A DNA stretch of 64,000 nt from Paraconiothyrium sp. Pb-2020 (Eukaryota; Ascomycota; Dothideomycetes; Pleosporales; Didymosphaeriaceae): positions 5,952,001 through 6,016,000 of the forward strand of contig JAJUBI010000001.1 of NCBI GenBank assembly GCA_022419385.1. Direction: 5' to 3'. Position numbers and translations under genes: made by a program. The notes below the pieces were generated by a model. The model was not told the origin of the DNA. It made no database searches and was given only the letters and a program-made list of their open reading frames with translations. Positions 23,951 through 35,654 of this stretch are shown here, piece by piece (the first letter of the stretch is position 1; every line of letters starts with the position of its first letter).

Positions 23951-25291
23951 GATGCGAAACGATGACTTGTCACAAAAAGAAACAGGAAAACTAGGCAAGG
24001 AGAGGAACGGATGAAAGTGGGCGTGATGAACGACGTGTCGCACGTAGGTTCTATACCTATGGTATTCCTTACATCGGTTCGAACGAGTACCTCGTTTAAA
24101 ATGACCTCTCCAATGACCGATCCCTTCCTTTCCCATCCCAGGGTTACAGCAATAAATTACCTCTTCAGGCGCTCTCCAAGCAAAGCTAGTCCCGATGTAT
24201 ATAAAAAAGAGCATATTAGCGGGTATTCCGAGGAGCGCCTAAGTCGATACGAAGCACTGCCATTGCGGCCGCGATACAAGTGGCCCACCTAACAACGAAC
24301 GTCATCGGTCCATTGGATGGAAGCGAAGCGCCGGAGGCCGTGGACATAATCCGGACTTCGATGGCTGTGTCGTTGTGCCATAATAATCTTGAGGCTGTGT
24401 TTCGAAACATGGTCGCTCCACTTCGGGTTTAGCGAGTTTATTGGCGACAGGACTAACTTGACTGCAGCAACACCCACTCTGCACCTTAAGAGCCATGTAA
24501 CCAAAGTCTTTAAGCCTAAAGGTATAGGTGGAACGCTGGGAGGAGCCATAGCATGTGGATATCACTGAGTCATGTATCAGCTGTACCGCATCCGTCTTTT
24601 TGTAAGCATCTTTCTCAGACTTCTTTTAACCCTCCTATTCAAATTCTTTCAACCCTCCTCCTAGACCTCCTTAAATCCTACTCACCTACCTCACCCTACA
24701 CCTCTTGATCTCTACACCACACCTCTTGCTCTCGGCACCACACTACTTGAACTCTACACCATCCTTAGCTCATGTACATTACAACACCCCAATATCACCG
24801 TCGAATACACTGTAGCCACTTCGCTCATCAATAAGATCATCTATTAATAGCATGCCTAAGGCCTGGTGTCTAGTGAGTGTTCTTTTTGTGTCTTGTCGGT
24901 TTGAACAGCCAGCGTATCAAAGTTGTTGAATTGTGGGATAAATCCCGCGGTAATAACCGCGAGGAAGAAGTAAGTACTATACTAGAGATTATTAAGAAAA
25001 GTATAAGACTTGGTGTTTTGTAGAAGACTCACGGCTATAGTGTATGATTAGAGGGGATGATGATAATTTATACGAGTGAGGATTGGTGTCTCATTGAGGT
25101 ACTGGAAGCTCACTAGGCTCAACCTTGACATGAGTAATCCCGACCTCTGGTGATCTAGTGCCTTTTAAGGGTATGTGTATCTGAGCTATTCTCCTCTTCG
25201 TCCTCTTTCCGCCATGTCCAGCATCTTCGCCCTCCTCCCTACTTATACCTCTTCCCCACCACCACCTTTCCAAGTATGTTCATATCCCCCT
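23951..25291. other. Intergenic, GH43 upstream region and low-complexity DNA
   Basis: It contains the GH43 promoter (a TATATAAAAAAG stretch lies near 24200) and a pyrimidine-rich, quasi-repetitive stretch (about 24620-24780, repeated CTCTACACCACACCTCTTG-like words). Next comes an AT-rich segment with a CGCGGT-AATA-ACCGCG dyad. No gene was recognised; the 87-codon minus frame at 24302-24565 is unsupported. Confidence 0.45.
24924..25130. mobile_element. Possible LTR fragment
   Basis: The segment starts TGTTGAATTGTGGGATAAAT, followed by the CCCGCGGTAATAACCGCGA dyad, an AT-rich middle and an end near CTCAACCTTGACA. The TGTTGA...CA termini and the layout resemble fungal Copia-type LTRs. However, no target-site duplication (AAAGT versus TGAGT) and no internal retrotransposon genes are present. 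It may be a decayed solo LTR or just AT-rich DNA. Confidence 0.25.
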
Positions 25292-26127
25292 TCAAATCAA
25301 CTCCAAATCACCGCTCCCCACCCACCCCTTAACCGCACTCCACCTCACAACCCACACATCCCCACGCTTCATCTCAAACCTCTTGTCAGTCCCTTCAACT
25401 GCTACCTCCCCTACATCTCGGAGCACGCGCACAAAAACCGCCGCGTCCTCATCCGGCTTATCCACCATGCTGATGCCCCCCGTCGTGTCGTCCATGCGCT
25501 GCAGACTGCTCGGGAACTGCGACAGGAAAGAGGAGGCGTAGTGTACAGACAGTAGCGTCTGGTGACTCGTGAGGTACTGGTGTTCGGCGGGTGAGAGGAG
25601 GGGGCGTAGTTCGTCTGCGTCGGTGTGCAGCGTGAGGATGTGGAGGGGATGCGCATCGATCTATTCCCATTAGCTTTCCCATCCCATTCTTGCCGTTCCC
25701 GTTCCTGACAGCTTGACATAGAGAGCGACAAAACACACCTTCTTCAACCTCGCCCTCAAGAAACTCCTCACCAAAAACTTAAACCTCTCCAGCTCCGTCT
25801 GCACAACAATGAGCTGGAAATTCGTCTTCGGATCCATGCTCCCCGTTTGGTCCTCTACAAGCTCGATCTACACCCGCCAAACCGTCAGCGTATCTGCGTA
25901 GAAAGCCTTCAGCTTCAGCTTCAGCCATGCTCTGAAATCGAACAATGAGGAATGCTTACCTGCCGCCGTATCCGCTCCAGCACGCGCTCCATCAACTCCG
26001 CCGGCCATGGCAAGATCTCAGGCGCGACGCGCTCCGCGACCCACGAGCGCGTCAACGCCTGCAAGTCGCGCGTCTCCTGCGGTGTTGTGTCGACTGCGAC
26101 TTCAGCGAGCAGATCATCGATGTCCAT
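25292..26127 (-). CDS. SLD5: GINS complex subunit Sld5
   Basis: Three exons: 26127-25960, 25867-25739 and 25660-25292, encoding 221 residues, the normal Sld5 length. Sld5 is part of GINS, which joins Cdc45 and Mcm2-7 to form the replicative helicase in the nucleus. Seen: MDIDDLLAEV at the start, then LTRSWVAERVAPEILPWP, MERVLERIRRQ joined to IELVEDQTG (the A-domain helices), QTELERFKFLVRSFLRARLKK, and IDAHPLHIL. At the C-terminus, a small beta domain runs from MDDTTGGISMV to VWVVRWSAVKGWV. Introns of 92 and 78 nt are all in phase 0. The first is longer than most introns in this window. Confidence 0.93.
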
Positions 26128-27334
26128 GCTGGGTGAAAAAATTGGGGGCCTTGCGACACGTCATCTAAGGCGTGTGTCTCAGGTCGACCTTGGAGCTGGA
26201 CGTGTGTTCTCAGACAGTTCTAAGACATTGCGGGATGGGTGGGGCAGAAGTCGGTAGCGGGCGTGGTGGGGTCGAGGATCGAGGTTGATCTGCATGGTTT
26301 AGCGCCACGCCGTCTCATTGGCCGCACGCAACGGCCGTGAACTGGAACATCACTCGAGTCTCGTTTCAAGCGTCACAGAAAGAAGCAAGAGCAACCTGAA
26401 TATAGTAATTCCATTGTTGGACTGATGAGCAGACAGACTTTCGACCGTCGTCCCTCCTCCACATTACGACGAGGTACCTATACCGCTACCGTTCATCTCT
26501 CTCTGCGCGGCCCAAGAACCTATGTACGCTGACTGTCCTCTACACGCCTCAACCCCTGGCCCGCAGAGAAAAGTAGCAAGCAGAATAAGTACAATCGAGC
26601 CGCTGGAGACTCATAATGAGAACTTCTTTGGAAAGACCCAGAAGTTGGGAGAGAAGATGCCGGAAGAAGACCAGGAAACCAAAGAGCGCAACCGATGCCG
26701 GAGATGTAATGGTGCGGTGGTGAAGAGTCCAATCTGTGTGCGGAGGAAATGGTAGTGTAGGAGAGCGTAAAGAGATGCTGTGTCGATGCAGGTGGTGATG
26801 GTGTCGAAGGCGCGTAGGCCTGATTGTATTTGTTTCGTGATGGTGGTGCAGATTGTTCTGTCAACATAAGAGCAGTATTTCAGCTCTTTAAGGGGGCATA
26901 GAAAAATCCGTGAGGATGGACATGAATAAGACAAAAGAAATTAAGCTCGCGAGGCAACCGTCTTCTTCTGCTGCTCTCTAAGCGTGCTAGAAAACAAAAA
27001 TGGGTATCCAGCAGTCTCTCGCGAGAAGAGTGTGTAAAAGCCCGGTCCGGAGAGCCGAGTGGTATGCAATGCAATCGGGTTGGGACGGGACGGCAGGGCA
27101 GACCCAGCGTATGCTACGCACGGTCGAAACAGTGGTTGCCGCCCGCCCAATGTCGGAATCCGAAGCAGCGAGATCAAAGGGTAATCGCTTGAACGCCGCA
27201 AAGGATGAAGTTGGAAAATGTCCAAACGCCAGGCTGGATGTCGAATGCAGCAAGCAATTAATAACGCCATGAACCAATTCGCCGTGAAGTGATTTTAAAA
27301 TCGTCAAGGAAATCATGGACCGCCCGTCAGAGGC
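26128..27334. other. Intergenic between SLD5 and CDC25
   Basis: 1.2 kb holding the SLD5 promoter and the 3' region of CDC25. A 115-codon minus-strand frame (26520-26867) and overlapping plus frames lack recognisable features. Confidence 0.45.
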
Positions 27335-29220
27335 TCAGTACGAGGCCATGCGACGGGAGGCACCTAGTCGTCCAGCATTGAACATGTCATCACCGAGCGT
27401 CATAACACCACCGCTTCTTGAACGGCCGGCGGCGGTGGGTGAGTCTTCCATCTGGCAAGATTGCTGCCCGAAGGCAAAGGTCTGGGCTCTGTTGAGCTTG
27501 GAGCGCTGTCGAACCTTAGCCATACCCCGTTCACACGAGGCCTGGTGCTCTTCAGCGTCCATCTTGACCCAGCTTTGTGGGTAGCAGCGGGCACGATGTG
27601 AAGCATAAAATTCGCTATAGCCACCATCTAAGATGTATACTTCAGGGTACGACAAGTGAGGATAGCGGTGAGCGTTGATCTTACGATCCTCTTCGCGGAG
27701 GAAGCGAGCCCTGATACGAATTAGCGTACGAACGGTAGTAGTCAAGGTCGACAGCTTACATGCGAGGTGCACGGTGGGCGGAGTATTCACAGTGTAGTAT
27801 GAGAAGTGTGTTAGCTGTATCCGAAGGCGCATCTGAGCCAAAGAGTCGTTCTGAGAGCTTTTCTTTTTCACAATAGTTTATCGCTCCATCAATGTGTCCT
27901 CCTTTGTACTCGTATTCGAACCGGCAGTCGATGATGTGCTTGTTCTGGTAGAGATGGTCATACTCGCCGTTGATGACGCTGACAAGCGTCTCGTCAGAGA
28001 TACGAGGCAAGCTGTCAGGTTCATTGGGCTGCAGGGTATGAGGAAGCTTCAGGCCGGGCGAATCCTCGACATCCATTACAGACTGCAGACTACTCGGGGT
28101 GTAGCTCTCATTCTCCTGCTTGGCGTTCATGATATCCCCCGGGTGCTCAAACATGCTGAGCGACCTGCGAATCTTGGACGGCCGTCGGGCAGGGCCTGCG
28201 GAAGCTTTTCTGATATTGGAACCAAAGGGCTTAGGCCGTGAGAAACCCATAGCAGGGTTCGACATTGGTCGCCGCTCTGGAGGAGGGGACATGGAGAAGC
28301 ATTCATCCAGTGACGGGGTGGAGGTATTGACACCAGCACCGAACAAGAAGGCTGGTACCTCTTCCTTACGCGACTTAAGCGAGACAGTGTTGGTCGAGTA
28401 GTTCTTGGTGCGAGCAAGACCGGGGCGTAGGAGGAAGGTGGGCTTTCTACGTCTGAAGGGGATCAACACAAACACAACAACAGATGTCGACTGAAGACTT
28501 ACTCATTGGCTGATGTCGGACGCGGCGCCTCTATCTCGGGGGCAGCAAAAGGCAACTGCGACGGTGTGGGTAGCTCGCAGGGTGAGAGCATATCGTCATC
28601 AGTTGACGGTGTTGTTTCTGGGGTTGGGGAAGCCAAGGGCAGGGGGTGCTCGTTGGACAGAAAGCTGAAGGGGGCTTTGTGGGGTAGAGGCGAGATGTCC
28701 ATGGAGTCGGGTACGCAGCAGGGCGACGACGAAGGAATCGGCGGAGTCGTGACGCCTTCCCAGCGTACGGGTGGGGTCGTAGTTCCTTCTATTCGAGCTC
28801 AGTATCAGCAACCCAATTCTGGCCCAATGCATGCATAAGCGGCTTACCCCGATTGTCCAGCTGCTGGAACAGGCTGGAGGTGAAGAGAGACCTTCGAGGT
28901 GTCGCGAGCTGGGGACTAGAACACTATCAGCTTTGAGGAAGGGCTGCAAGCCAGGGATGTCGCTACCTCTGATCCATGTGCAGATTCGAGGACATATCGG
29001 CAGCGAGACTCGCAGTCGGCGAAGATCCCCTCATGGGCTGCATAGTGAAGTAGTCACCGCCACCAGACTTCTTCATGCTCAAGTCGCGGAAGTTGAAGTT
29101 CTTGGGTCCCATGGTATGTGATGCAAACAACGGCTTCGAGGGAGGGAGATCGCGTCTGTAGCCCCATGGACCAGGTAACGGCGGCGGGTGCATAGCTGCG
29201 AGCGGCGAGGACATCTCCAT
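27335..29220 (-). CDS. CDC25: M-phase inducer phosphatase Cdc25
   Basis: Five exons: 29220-28967, 28915-28848, 28788-28503, 28452-27760 and 27710-27335, encoding 558 residues. It is a dual-specificity phosphatase that activates the mitotic Cdk1-cyclin B by removing inhibitory phosphates (NimT/Mih1 orthologue). The rhodanese-type catalytic domain lies in exons 4-5: CRFEYEYKGGHIDGAINY, then the active-site loop LILHCEYSAHRAPRM with Cys424 and Arg430. NAHRYPHLSYPEVYILDGGYSEFY follows across intron 4. The N-terminus is long, basic and Ser/Pro-rich (many SP/TP sites), as expected for a regulatory region, and includes RPSKIRRSLSMFEHPGDI. All four introns are 49-59 nt. The exon 1-3 joins are less certain because that region is poorly conserved. 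Confidence 0.93.
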
Positions 29221-31971
29221 GGCTGCTATGTTTGACTCGGGGCGCGGTTCGAGGTGGGTGGTGCGGGCGTTGCTGGGACAAACGAGGGTGGCTTTCGCGT
29301 GCTTTGTTCACGGGTTCGAGGCGGAACTTGGCGAACGAGCAGGGCGGCCGGTAAGCATACAGTTAAAGACGAGAAAGCTAATTCTAATCTGAAGATGTAT
29401 GCTTCGTATAGGACTCTGGTGCGGCTTTGTGGGCGAATTGGGCTGTGGCTAGCGTCTCGCAGCTAGTTGCATGGATGGCAGGCGTGGTCGGAGGGTTCGA
29501 GGGAGCACTAGATGGTAGCAACTGCCCGGTGAATCCAGCGAACGACCAACGTCCCAGCCAGCAACTGCTTTAAGAGAGAGGGAGAGAGTGCCTTCTTGGG
29601 GACAAAGAAGGTTGGAGAGGAAGAGGCGCCGGGTGGTGGAGAGGGTATAGTCAGCCAGGAGGACGGCCTGCCCCAGCAACCATGCAGGCCAGCATGTGAG
29701 GTTTAGGGCTGGGTCCGTGAGCTTAGGCGCTGCACACACCTCCCCCCCCTCCCCACCTCGCCAATGGCCAACGTCCGGCGCGCTGCAGCGGGAGAGGAAC
29801 AGGCAAGCTGCGTCGTGTGGTTTGTCTGGATCTGCGTGCGCAATTGGCGCTGCAGCTGCACGTAGAGACTCTCCAAAGCGACTCAATCACACGGCGCGGA
29901 TTCGCAGTGCCTTGCTTGTCTGCAGCTACTAGACAGCCCCGCTGCCGTTCAACAGCTGTTCGCAGCGTGCGTGCAGTGTTTAGCAACGTCGCCCGCGCTG
30001 GGCCGATTGGCACTGGCACATCATTACGGTCTGACACTCGACGTCGCAGTGGGCGGAGCTGCGCAATGCTCGCTGCCGTGAGCCTGCCCGCTCGCCGTGT
30101 TGCCAGAGCAGGCTGGCACGGATCACCCGCGAAGTAGGCATGTGCCTGCAGCGCTATGAAACGTCGACCACCGCCGGCTGGCTAAACGCAGCTCCGAGCA
30201 AATTCTGGCAGAGCCGTCGCACCGTCTCCCAGGGAGACCGCCAGCCCTCGCCGTACCACCCACCGAGCAGAGGCAATTCACCGCCGCCGCGGCTCGCACG
30301 CGCGGGGCTTCGCAGTTCGCGTGCAAGAACCGATCCTCGATCGCGCCCAGCTGCTCCATCTGCCGCTCTTTCAGCTCGTAATCTGTCGTCATATCTCGCT
30401 TGGCGGGCTGTTGCAAGGAAACGTCTTCGAGGCCACCGGTGCCTGCGCGCTGCGGTTGGCCAGGGCGGGCAGACATGCAACAGCGACAATCGCGGACTCT
30501 AGCCCCAATCGGACGGCCAGACGTGCTCGGCGGTCTGATTCCGTGCAGCCCTGCAAACAATGGGCGGCGAGAGGCGCCGTACGCGGCCCGTGAACTCCCA
30601 TCGTTCCTTGATCTTCCAGCCCGTAGACCGCAAAGGGATGCATAACTCCCTAGACCACCGCTCTAACGCACGCTGTCGCTTCTTGTGGATCGAACGTCTG
30701 CTTGCGAATTCTCGATCGCAAGATCTCCGACGTCATATCCAATACGAGCCTCGAAGGAGCTTCCCAGTTTGCTACAAAGCCCGCCCGGTTTACTGCATCT
30801 GTTGTTGCGTCTCCCAATGCGAATGCCAACTCTGCACATCTTTTGTTTTGTTGTTGCGCAATTCGGAGCTGCCGGGGGCGCGTGGGAATCGAGGGATGAG
30901 GCGGGCTGAAAAGAGTCGAGAACCACCACCCTTCCTTCGCCAGATCAGAACCACCACCGTCGCATACGCCGTGCACAAACCCTTCATAAACCCGTCGCGC
31001 TGTTCCCGACCCCACAACCAACGCGGCTGCCCCTCATGAAAAGGTCCGACCGCCCGCCGGCAGCTGTCCGGCGCTTGTTTGTTGGCCTGTCGCGTGAGAG
31101 CTGACTCTCGTGGACCGGTCAACGCGCCTGTAAACAAACCTCCGAAACAGTACAATGCGCGGTCCCGTGACTCTTTAATGAGCCAAGCCCTTCAGCCGCA
31201 AGGGAAGAATCCTACCCCAGACCCGCTTCAGCAAGGCGTTCGGGTTTCAAGACCCTGAACGATGCAGGTGACAGTTTCTAGCCCTGTACAATATACACCA
31301 GACCACTTGCTGATGCTGCCATGGCGGCTACGCCCGGAGCTTCGATGATTCAATTGTGCAGAGCTGAGAGCTCATAAACCGAGCTCTGATCGCACTCGGA
31401 CGACGAGGTGGATAACTACTGACTTCGCAACATGGCCGTGCAGGGTCTAAGAACCTCATCAGTCTCCATCGGCCTCGACGGCGGTTTACGTCAACGAAGC
31501 CGCGCTGCTCTTCCGTACGTTACCGTTCATGCGGCTACGCTGTAAGACGGCTAAATCCTCGTCTTCTCAGGGTTTCACCTACGCCGGCCCGCGGGGACTT
31601 GGTGAGCGCCGTTGGAAGGAATCGAAACGCTTGAGAATAGTAGTGCCTAGTCAGCCCGAAGCCCTGGAATTGTGCATCGAGCTTGACATTATGTGGGGTA
31701 GGGTGGATAATGTGCATTGATGCGCGAACCAAAGAGTCAAGCGGATCTACTCCGCCAGTAAAAACTTTGATGAAGAAAATTTATGATGTAAACTAATATC
31801 CGTTGTCGATAAAGAAAAGGAGTGTCCAAATCCAAGTTCGCGAGAGCTTTGGTGTTTTGAGGATGGGGACAGCTGACATAATCCATGAGCTCTTATCGAT
31901 AGTGATTTCTGAACTTTTTCGATGTGACTTCCTCAATCACTGCCGCCGCGAACGTAGCCCAACGCAACACA
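29221..31971. other. Long GC-rich intergenic region upstream of CDC25 and POL5
   Basis: 2.75 kb between two divergent genes. The stretch 29.7-31.1 kb is GC-rich and therefore open in most frames on both strands (frames up to 145-159 codons), but none has a domain or a convincing start. Purine-rich AGAGAGAGGG tracts occur near 29570. It probably holds a long CDC25 leader and promoter. Upstream small frames could affect translation, which is inference. Confidence 0.45.
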
Positions 31972-34900
31972 ATGGGCAGGAAGGCGGCCAAGTCAGCGAA
32001 TCCGCCGCAAGGCCAAAAGAGACCGCGTGAAGATGCCGAAGGCGTGAGTCCGGAGAAACCGGTCAAACGCAAGCGCCAGGCCAACGATCTGAGCATGGTC
32101 GAGCTCTACAATGATCTTTCTGCAGAATCGGAAGACATCCGGTTAGAAGCAGCAAAGCAGCTGATCCTGAAGTTCTCGCCCGAGAGCAATCCTTCTGCAG
32201 CCGACGTACTGAAGGCTCTGAATCGTCTTATTCAAGGACTCTGCACTCACCGAAAAGCTGCCCGATTTGGTTTCTGTGTCACTCTCACTGAACTTCTGCG
32301 TTTGATCTTCGCGCCATCGGGGGCTCCTATCGAGGGATTGGACCTTGATGTAGACGCTCTATTGAAAAAAGTGGAGAAACAGACCAAAACTGAGGGAAAT
32401 GTATCTGGACTGGTAAGGAAGCCGTATACATGTTGGAATTGAGCTGACATAGTACCTCAGGACCGAAGAAATCACTTGATCGGGAAGCTATTTGCATACA
32501 AGGCCATATTGCAGTCCTCCATTCTGATCGAGCCAAAGCTGGCCATGAATAGCTGGAACGAGCTGTTGGATTTGATTTACGGAATGGCTAGGGACACGCC
32601 CTGGCTTCGCGAGGAATGTGCGTTGGTTCTAGTCCAGACAATCGAGACTCTACCGAACGTGGGAAAACTCGAGACATGCGTGCAAGCATTAAGCGAACGT
32701 CTCGTTTCATTCAAGCTGGCAAACACACCAGAGGGCATCGCTATATGGCTTGCATTGCAGGAGCAGCATGCATCATCACTGCCGGCCAATGTGTGGCACG
32801 ACAATGACCCTCTCTCAATGAAGAATCGGCCAAAGCTCGCTAAGGTGCTGAAAGGAGACCTGCAGAGCTCCCTAAGTAGTGATGAAGGGGACTCTGTCAA
32901 ATCCGCAGGTACCAACGCTAATCCGCAGTTTGCATGGAACACCCTTCTGTCGAAGGTTCTTCAGTTGGACAGCGAGTCTAAAACCGCCCGGACAGATGCC
33001 AGCAAATCTCAGTTCGGACAGCTATGGCTCAGCATTGTCGATGGTGAGCTGCTCATCAATTTCATAACGATACTTACTGACCGAATTAGCGCAACTGTTT
33101 GGGTCATCTTCTTCGCACGAACGCAAATCCTGGGGCTTTAAGTTGTTCGCGCAGTTGATTACCCAAACCCCTGAATGGGCTCTCCCGGCATTATTCAGTC
33201 CCAATTTCATGCGGACCCTACGGAATCAGACCTCGAAAAATGACAGGTTCCTCCATGCAGCTGCCTTGAGTGCTTGGAAAGCGATTGCACGAAGGGCCGA
33301 ACAAACTCCCGAATCTTCACTGTCCCTCATTATTGAGCTAACGTCTAAAAACGGGACTGCGGACTTCGAACATTCGTCCAAGGCGGAGACATTGGAAAAG
33401 ATAGCCCTTGCCGCGGATGACCATGGGCTCAGGAAGATTGTCCGTCACTTGCACTCACTACTCATCCGGCCAGAAACTACGGAACAGAATGTAGCTGACC
33501 ACCGACGTCAGACTATCGCTGATCTGCTTCTGAACATTGTGAAACACTACACATGTTATGACGAACTGGTAGAGGAGTTCACGGAGAAGGATAACTGGCT
33601 GCGAAATACACTAGATCTACTTGTGGAACACGCTTATTTCACCCCGAGCCAGAACGCGAAGTCGCGCAAAGTACCGTCACCAGCCATCAGCGAATCGAGT
33701 CGAGCCATTTTCCAAGAGCGGTTGTCTTCATGTCTGGGGCGATTGCGACCTGTAGCTGCCGGTACACAAACGTCTTTTGGCGTTATTGTGGTTGACATGG
33801 TTCGGTCTAAGACAGCCAGTCAGTCTCTCGAGGCGATATTCAAGGCCGATGCGTCTGTCCAAGAAACCTTAGAAAAGGCTTACGATACCTTTGACATTGT
33901 CAAAACTACTGTGAGCATCTCGACGACGAACATATGCTGATCCTCGATCTGACATTATCACAGGGCTCTACAGATGGCAAAGCATCGGTCTTCCAAGGCC
34001 TCACTCTCTTGTATGCATTCACGTTCATTCAGATCTTCAACGGTGATACAGATGCTATCATGCTGCTGCATGACTTAGATGCATCGTTCAAGGAGATCTC
34101 AAATCCGAAAAAGGGAGCTTCGGGCGAAGGCCAAGATGGGTTCATTGAGATACTACTCTCTTTCCTAGGCAACACCCGTACGCTGTTCCATAAGATCGCA
34201 ATTGAGGCGTTCACAGCGTTTGCCCCTGAAATCAGCCTCGAAGGCTTGAGGTCGATGACAGACATCCTTGACACGGAGGAGACCCTTGAGGGTCAAAAGC
34301 AACTCTTCTCTCAGGCAGATGAGGAAGTGGAGGAGGCGGAGTCGGACGACGAGGAGGATATGGAGGATGCATCCGACGTCGAGATGATTAGCGGTGATGC
34401 AGAGGAAGACGACGGAAGTGACTTGTATAACTCAGACGATTCAAAAGATTCCTCGGATTCTTCAGATGGTGACTCTGAAGATGACGACGATGACGATGAC
34501 GACGAGCTCACGCAATTCAACAACAAACTCGCTTTGACTCTGCAGACATCGGGGCTTGCCGCGAATGATGACGAAGATTCGGACGATTCAGATATGGACG
34601 ACGATCAGATGATGGCCTTGGACCCTCATCTCTCAAACATCTTCAAGCAACGCAGCCAGATCACAGGGAAGAAACAACGGGAGGAAGCCAAGCAGAACGT
34701 AATTCGGTTCAAGTCCCGTGTGCTGGATCTTCTCGCGGTGTTCCTCGACAAGCAATTCTCCAACCCTCTCACCCTTGAAGTTTTGCTACCAGTATTGCGT
34801 CTCACCCGAGCATCAGCAAACAAGCAATTTTCGGACCGGAGCGCGAAGCTATTGCAGTCAATGTACGCCAAGAACAACACGCCACTCCCTCAACTCGACG

Positions 34901-35184
34901 ATGCAGAGCCTGCTTGGGAGATACTGAAAGCTGTTCACGAAGAAGCTAAAGAGGGCGGAGGTTCAATTGCGCATGGTGGCGCATGCAGCGCGGCCAGCTT
35001 GCATATCGCTCGGACTCTGGTCAATTCTGACCCAGACAACTATGCAAAGATTGTGGATGTCTATGCAGAGAGCCAGAAGAACTGGTTCATGAATAAGAAG
35101 TCAGAGGTTCGGGACAGCATGTTCTTGCAATTCGTGAATTGGTCTTCCCGGTTCAGGTCAGCGGTAAAAGCGGAGGCGGAGTAG
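31972..35184 (+). CDS. POL5: DNA polymerase V-like nucleolar protein (Pol5/MYBBP1A)
   Basis: Four exons: 31972-32412, 32461-33043, 33090-33910 and 33964-35184, encoding 1021 residues. Despite the historical name, Pol5 works in the nucleolus in rRNA production and ribosome assembly. The N-terminus is basic (PEKPVKRKRQ), followed by ARM-like helical repeats with LIQGLCTHRKAARFGFCVTLTELL and the NHLIGKLFAYKAIL segment, both typical of the family. An acidic Ser/Asp tract lies at about 34311-34640 (EEVEEAESDDEED and DDDDDDDELTQF), also typical. The start at 31972 (ACAATGG) is preferred to an in-frame ATG at 31924, because MGRKAAK begins the basic region. Introns are 48, 46 and 53 nt. Confidence 0.92.
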
Positions 35185-35654
35185 GAAAGGGAGCATAGGT
35201 CGGTAAGCATCATGTGTTGATAGCTCGATACCCAGAATACATCAAGAATAGCCTTCGTCAAATACAGCAAGTTCTTGACATTGTCCGTCGCCACCGTCCA
35301 CGCACAATCGAATGATCTTGAGAAATGACAACCACGCACACTTTCTAGGACCAGGTTAACCTAGAATCTTGATGAGCGATCCAGGTCAACGAAAGCTCAA
35401 CATCTTAAACAAGATAAAGTAGATTTGTTGCATGACTTGGTACATAGGTATGTATGTACTACGTTAGTGCTGGCCTGAACTTTGCCCCAGTTGCCCCACC
35501 AAAGTTTTGGTAGCCTAGGCTCCGTCATCCCGCATTAACAAACAGTGCGGCGTTCCGATCACCTTCCACACTACACGCTCTGGACCTCACTTGACCCCCT
35601 CTGACTTTTGTGTCTAGATACCTTCGTAATATATTCAGGCGTGCAGCAGCTCAA
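35185..35654. other. Intergenic, UBP14 upstream region
   Basis: 470 bases with no gene seen. It contains a short CATAGGTATGTATGTA-type repeat near 35445 and presumably the promoter of the next gene. Confidence 0.5.

Noticed and set aside
26520..26867. 115-codon minus-strand frame between SLD5 and CDC25
   Set aside because: No recognisable domain, and overlapping frames on the other strand are equally open.
29449..29886. 145-codon minus-strand frame, and the cluster of frames to 31155
   Set aside because: GC-rich DNA is open in most frames on both strands. No domain or splice logic singles one out.
31200..31260. tRNA-like stretch with GTTCGGGTTTCAAGACC
   Set aside because: No acceptor stem or consistent A-box/B-box layout could be drawn. 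No tRNA was found anywhere in the window.
34311..34526. Serine-only minus-strand frame
   Set aside because: Reverse reading of the Asp/Ser acidic tract of POL5.
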